30,907 nt of DNA from a virus, in the IMG/VR virus record IMGVR_UViG_3300023235_000088, positions 1-30,907 of that record; one strand, 5' to 3'. This document shows, in pieces, positions 27,646-30,907 of this stretch (its first letter is position 1; each line of letters starts with the position of its first letter). Made by a program: the position numbers and the translations under genes. Under the pieces are notes generated by a model, which worked only from the letters and a program-made list of their open reading frames with translations, had not been told where the DNA came from and ran no database searches.

Positions 27646-29855
27646 ACCCCGATGATCTCCCACCCGGCTTTGAAGTAACCTATATGCCCCCTGTCGAGAC
27701 GCAGGATCAGGGTGATCTCCCGCCCGGATTTGAACTTTCTGGCCCACAAACACTTGGCGACCGCTGGAAGAATGCTGGAGCGGACCCGGACTCGCGCCGA
27801 AAGCTGGCTATTGAGATTGGCCGTAGCTTTGGCGAAAAGCAATACGCCGGCAGTGACCCGTCTGCTGTTCCGGGAATCTCAAAGCAGCAAGCCTCCGCGT
27901 TTAGTAAAACAGGGCGCGACCTGCTGGCATTCGGTATGGGTCGCCGCAAGATTCGCAAAGAGGCAATGAAGACATTTCCGGGATTGACCAAAGAGGAAGC
28001 TTCAATCGTCGCTGACGAGGCTGACCGTATACAATTCAAAGAAAAGCCCGGCGCAACCGCAGCGGGCGGTGCCGTTGGCCTTGTCGGTAATATTGGCGCG
28101 CTTGGTGGTGGACTTGGGGCGGCTGGGCGCGTTCCTGGAGTTATTGGAAACGTCGCTCGCGGTGCAACTATATCCAAAGATGGCACACTTGTCGGTAACG
28201 TCGCTCGCGGTGCCGTTGGCGGTGCAGCAGGCGCAGAGGCGCAGGCACAAATTGCTGATGAGCGCAAGGCAACTCCTTTTGAATTGAGCGTATCTGCTGG
28301 TTTAGGTGGAGCCCTTCCCGGAGTCATTCAATCTGTAGGCGGCTGGCTTGGCCGTGGCGCACTACCAACTCAAGAGGCCAGACGAAGAATTGGCCGCGAT
28401 ATTGGTGAGGCTGGTGCGCAACGTGCAGACGAATTTGCAGCAGCAACGGGCGAGGCGCTTCCAACCGCAGCGGGCGCACTGGACCCAAACTCTGCATTAA
28501 CCATTGCAAGGTCAACCGCCGGCGGACCTCGCGCATCAACAGCTATCGAGAACTCTGTAAATACGACCGATACGGCGCTTATGCGCGGAATGTCAAACCG
28601 TGTTGACGAAACCGTTCCTCTCGCAGCAAGTTCTGCCAGAATCACTAATGACACAAAAGACGCAGCTTCTGCATTCATGGCCCGCGAAATATCTCCCGGT
28701 GTTCCGCAGAGGGAAGTACGAATTAACCTAGACCCGTCAATTCACCGTGCTTTGCTCGACGCTGTGAACATCTTGGATAGGAACGTTGGCGAAGTGCCGC
28801 TTGACGGATTCTTGCGCCGAGCACTTGACACAAATGAACTAAGTCTTGGACAGTTTAACACTGTTCGGAAAAACCTTGAGTCCACAGTGGAGTTTAGTTC
28901 CAACCCAGAACTGTCAAAGAATGTTAGCCAGCTTATTCGCGGCGCCGTTGACCAAGTAGACAAAGTTTCCGCTAAAGGCTACGCCAAAGCCGTCATTGAC
29001 GATTATGCGGCTGGTATGCGTCAGGCAGAAGGTGCTCAGGCCGGTGGAAAAATTCTATCCAGTGGAACGCCATCAGAATTGCGCAGCGCAGCAACAGGCC
29101 CGGTTGTAAATCAGCCAGCCGCAAGCGTTGCTGACCGCATTACCGGCGCTGGTCGCGGGGCCGCACAGGCTTTGCGTGACGAATTTGGTGCTGGCAGGCC
29201 GTCCGCTCGCTCTGCTGCACGCGCGGTATCCGAAGGTGACGTTGCTGCAAAGGTTGCTGATATTGTTCCGGGCGGACAGTCAATCGTGGATGCATCCGGC
29301 GCGTACTCTAATGCCGCAGATGCCGCTCGCCTGATGCGCCCCGCTGGTAGTGTTGCTGACGGCGTTGGAGTTAGTGCTACAAGCATTGGTATGGGCGTTG
29401 GTGGTAGCCAATACTTTGCGTATAGTGCAATGGAAAAGCTGGTGAGGGCGCTCTCGCTTCCGCCTAACGTGCGCAATGAAGTGACTCGGATGTTGACGGA
29501 CCCAGCGCGCGTTGAAGATGCTATCGCCGCAATGCGACGCGGTGGTGTGCGTGACCAGGACATTGCCCGCGTTGTGCGTACAGCCGCCCCGGCCATGACT
29601 GGATCAATCGCGCAACAAACAATGTCTGACGCCGACGGCAGGAAAATGACGCCAACGGAATATCAGGAACGTCTTGTTTCCAACATGGTTAGCACTGTAT
29701 CTCGCGCTATGTATGATCTGCGTGGACGTGATCGCTCAAACACTTCCGAGGAACTTGACGCGGTTGAGGAGCGCATGATCCAGCTACTAGGAGAAGGCAG
29801 GACGCCAGAGCAGGCGATTGACACTGTTATGTCCGAGTTGCCCAAAAAGAAGTAA
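27642..29855 (+). CDS. Large ejection protein (gp16 position)
   Basis: A 737-residue protein. It opens with a repeat DLPPGFEVTY...DLPPGFELSG (residues 4-38), seen in internal or tail-associated proteins, then a helical region, and a Gly/Ala-rich hydrophobic stretch around 150-200 (GLVGNIGALGGGLGAAG and TLVGNVARGAVGGAAGAEAQ) that could insert into a membrane. The rest is helical with many Ala, Arg and Asp residues. P22 gp16 is 609 residues and is ejected to help DNA cross the inner membrane. The ATG at 27642 overlaps the upstream stop and is preferred over GTG 27627. Confidence 0.6.
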   Translation: MNPDDLPPGFEVTYMPPVETQDQGDLPPGFELSGPQTLGDRWKNAGADPDSRRKLAIEIGRSFGEKQYAGSDPSAVPGISKQQASAFSKTGRDLLAFGMGRRKIRKEAMKTFPGLTKEEASIVADEADRIQFKEKPGATAAGGAVGLVGNIGALGGGLGAAGRVPGVIGNVARGATISKDGTLVGNVARGAVGGAAGAEAQAQIADERKATPFELSVSAGLGGALPGVIQSVGGWLGRGALPTQEARRRIGRDIGEAGAQRADEFAAATGEALPTAAGALDPNSALTIARSTAGGPRASTAIENSVNTTDTALMRGMSNRVDETVPLAASSARITNDTKDAASAFMAREISPGVPQREVRINLDPSIHRALLDAVNILDRNVGEVPLDGFLRRALDTNELSLGQFNTVRKNLESTVEFSSNPELSKNVSQLIRGAVDQVDKVSAKGYAKAVIDDYAAGMRQAEGAQAGGKILSSGTPSELRSAATGPVVNQPAASVADRITGAGRGAAQALRDEFGAGRPSARSAARAVSEGDVAAKVADIVPGGQSIVDASGAYSNAADAARLMRPAGSVADGVGVSATSIGMGVGGSQYFAYSAMEKLVRALSLPPNVRNEVTRMLTDPARVEDAIAAMRRGGVRDQDIARVVRTAAPAMTGSIAQQTMSDADGRKMTPTEYQERLVSNMVSTVSRAMYDLRGRDRSNTSEELDAVEERMIQLLGEGRTPEQAIDTVMSELPKKK

Positions 29856-29896
29856 TTCGGCATGATACTTGCTTGGCTAGTCCAAAGGAGTCCATA

Positions 29897-30151
29897 ATGA
29901 TTGAATTTATCCTCTTGCTCGCTGTTGCTGTTTTGCTTGTAATTAGCGCGCCGTCACTATTATATTTGGTAATTAAGCACGTTGCGCCTATCGCCATGCT
30001 TACTGCCGGCTGGGCAGTACTTCTGTTTGTTTCCAGCCTAATCCCGGAAGGTTCGCCGTGGTCTGCGCCTACAACCATCGCACTGATATTGCTTGGCGGT
30101 GGAACACTGGTTTGGATATTCGATGGCCCACACGTTCAAAAAAACAAATAA
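29897..30151 (+). CDS. Small membrane protein, three spans
   Basis: An 84-residue hydrophobic protein with segments at about residues 3-24, 32-50 and 60-78 and a C-terminal basic end (HVQKNK). ATG 29897 is chosen because AGGAG (29886-29890) lies before it. An upstream TTG would add eight residues without support. It could be a second holin, an antiholin or an exclusion protein, but no family is recognised. It lies between the ejection genes and a DUF1064 nuclease and overlaps the latter. Confidence 0.6.
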   Translation: MIEFILLLAVAVLLVISAPSLLYLVIKHVAPIAMLTAGWAVLLFVSSLIPEGSPWSAPTTIALILLGGGTLVWIFDGPHVQKNK

Positions 30152-30533
30152 GTTCCGGGCAATCAAAACCGAAGTTGACGGAATTGTTTTTGACTCTAAA
30201 CTAGAAGCTAAGAAATACCAAGAATTCAAACTTCTTGAAAAAGCAGGGCAGATTCAAGACTTACAGCTTCAGGTGAGGTATGATCTTTGCGTAAACAACC
30301 AAAAGGTTTGCACTTACGTTGCAGACTTCGTGTTCGTAGAAAACGGAGCAACGGTAGTCTACGATGCGAAAGGTATGATACTCCCAGAATTCCGCCTGAA
30401 AGCGAAACTATTCAAGGCGATACACGGGTTTGATATTACGCTGTCTGACGGGATTGGTGCGACTGAGCGCCGGACAAAAGCCCGGAAAGCAAAAGCCCGG
30501 ACTCCAAAGGTTTCGCTAACTCGTAATCGTTGA
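30123..30533 (+). CDS. DUF1064 nuclease-like protein
   Basis: A 136-residue protein of the DUF1064 (PF06356) family, predicted to be a PD-(D/E)xK nuclease. The pattern is E28 in FDSKLEAKKY, D68 in YVADF, then D81-x-K83 in VVYDAKG. These are metal-binding and catalytic positions of the fold, which relates to Holliday junction resolvases and T7 endonuclease I. It could resolve recombination intermediates or trim packaged DNA. ATG 30123 lies inside the end of the membrane-protein gene (29-base overlap). Its last 98 bases overlap convergently with the Toprim gene and contain a 13-bp direct repeat (GCAAAAGCCCGGA type, 30475-30500), which encodes the KARKAKART tail. Confidence 0.75.
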   Translation: MAHTFKKTNKFRAIKTEVDGIVFDSKLEAKKYQEFKLLEKAGQIQDLQLQVRYDLCVNNQKVCTYVADFVFVENGATVVYDAKGMILPEFRLKAKLFKAIHGFDITLSDGIGATERRTKARKAKARTPKVSLTRNR

Positions 30534-30907
30534 AGTCCATTCCCACGATTTGTGGCATTGCAAACGGCAATCCGATATCGCGAGAAACCTTGAGACCAGT
30601 TTTACTTGCATCATTGTCTGCCATGACGTGTGTAGCGTGTTTTGCAAGCGTTCTCATGTTTCCAGCACTGCCGGCACACGCCACTCTCACAGAAAGCCCC
30701 AGGTTGCCCGCTGAGCGCATTATGCTCATTCCGGTGGCAATCCCTTCGCACAGTACTGTTTGCTCGCCAGCGCCCATCCAGACGGCTGATCCACCCAGCT
30801 TCCCGCCATACATAAAGCACTTTTTCCCATCTGGTGCAATAAACTCGATTGTGCGCAAGTCTCCAGCGTAATCCTTGAACGGCAGGACCAAAAGAGACGT
30901 GTCAGAA
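30436..30907 (-). CDS. Toprim-domain DNA primase (C-terminal part, cut by the window end)
   Basis: The minus-strand frame is open to the right edge, and 156 residues are visible. After VLPFKDYAGDLRTIEFIAPD, a segment typical of phage primases, the Toprim motifs follow: LCEGIATGMSI with its Glu, and VMADNDASKTG with the DxD acids that bind Mg2+. The end (DFNDYELAKPL, then a Leu-rich tail) resembles primase-helicase proteins in which a helicase follows; here the frame stops soon after Toprim. The true N-terminus, usually a zinc-finger CHC2 domain, lies outside the window. It is the leftward replication gene nearest to the late operon's end and overlaps the DUF1064 gene tail to tail. Confidence 0.8.
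   Translation of the reverse strand, partial: SDTSLLVLPFKDYAGDLRTIEFIAPDGKKCFMYGGKLGGSAVWMGAGEQTVLCEGIATGMSIMRSAGNLGLSVRVACAGSAGNMRTLAKHATHVMADNDASKTGLKVSRDIGLPFAMPQIVGMDFNDYELAKPLESGLLLSGLLSGAQSHQSRQTA

Noticed and set aside
27707-28327. A 206-codon leftward frame opposite the large ejection gene
   Set aside because: It is a Pro/Ala/Ser-rich antisense translation of a Gly/Ala-rich gene. No signal supports expression.
1-30907. CRISPR arrays, insertion sequences, integrase and attachment sites
   Set aside because: The repeats lack spacer structure of CRISPR size. No transposase, integrase, terminal inverted repeats or tRNA-linked att sequence was recognised.

Overview
The window looks like part of a tailed phage (or prophage) with P22-type podovirus architecture that infects an alphaproteobacterium. 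The packaging and virion genes follow the P22 order: large terminase, portal, scaffold, coat, gp4-like, gp10-like, needle/fibre, then gp7/gp20/gp16-like ejection proteins. The alphaproteobacterial link comes mainly from a GcrA-like regulator (5200-5652, minus). GcrA is a cell-cycle regulator of Alphaproteobacteria that works together with GANTC adenine methylation. No integrase, tRNA or CRISPR array was found.

Layout. 1-693: a long non-coding region packed with repeats (a 39-bp-spaced pair, a 40-bp-spaced pair, a 12-bp palindrome and a 16-bp-period array of TGATA/TATCA sites). It could be a replication origin or operator region, and it ends in a sigma70-like promoter for a small rightward gene. 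1027-1851: a leftward PP-loop/PAPS-reductase-like gene with its own promoter beside a leftward terminator (2001-2039). 2157-5652: a leftward operon from a strong promoter at 5677-5705: GcrA-like protein, triple-HTH protein, HD phosphohydrolase, dATP/dGTP diphosphohydrolase-like protein, a small membrane protein, a DPPY-type DNA methyltransferase and a small phage protein. 5718-6340: a rightward island with a lipoprotein and a small protein. 6354-10320: a second leftward block: terminase-small-subunit candidate, an unknown gene, a helicase-like protein without a Walker A motif, a cytosine-methyltransferase-like protein, HNH nuclease, a DnaA domain IV-only protein and a DUF1367-like protein. 10321-10957: a 637-bp divergent control region with a 42-nt imperfect palindrome, a probable structured RNA and tandem GANTC-flanked repeats. 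10958-30533: the rightward late operon, with the lysis genes (holin-like, M15 endolysin) placed between fibre and ejection genes. 30436 to the end: the C-terminal part of a leftward Toprim primase.

How the parts may work together. The leftward genes look like early functions: host and phage regulation, nucleotide pool control, DNA modification and replication. The rightward block makes the particle. The late operon is preceded by four GANTC sites in 54 bp, arranged as two tandem repeats. The phage encodes both a GcrA-like protein and a putative adenine methyltransferase, so late expression may be governed by a phage-borne version of the GcrA/methyl-GANTC switch. This is an inference: the methyltransferase specificity cannot be read from the sequence.

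Other unusual points are a gp10-type tail gene split in two by a LamG-domain gene, a ribosome binding site held in the loop of an 8-bp hairpin, a possible +1 frameshift site followed by a hairpin, and a DatZ-like/dATP-dGTP diphosphohydrolase pair without a visible PurZ.
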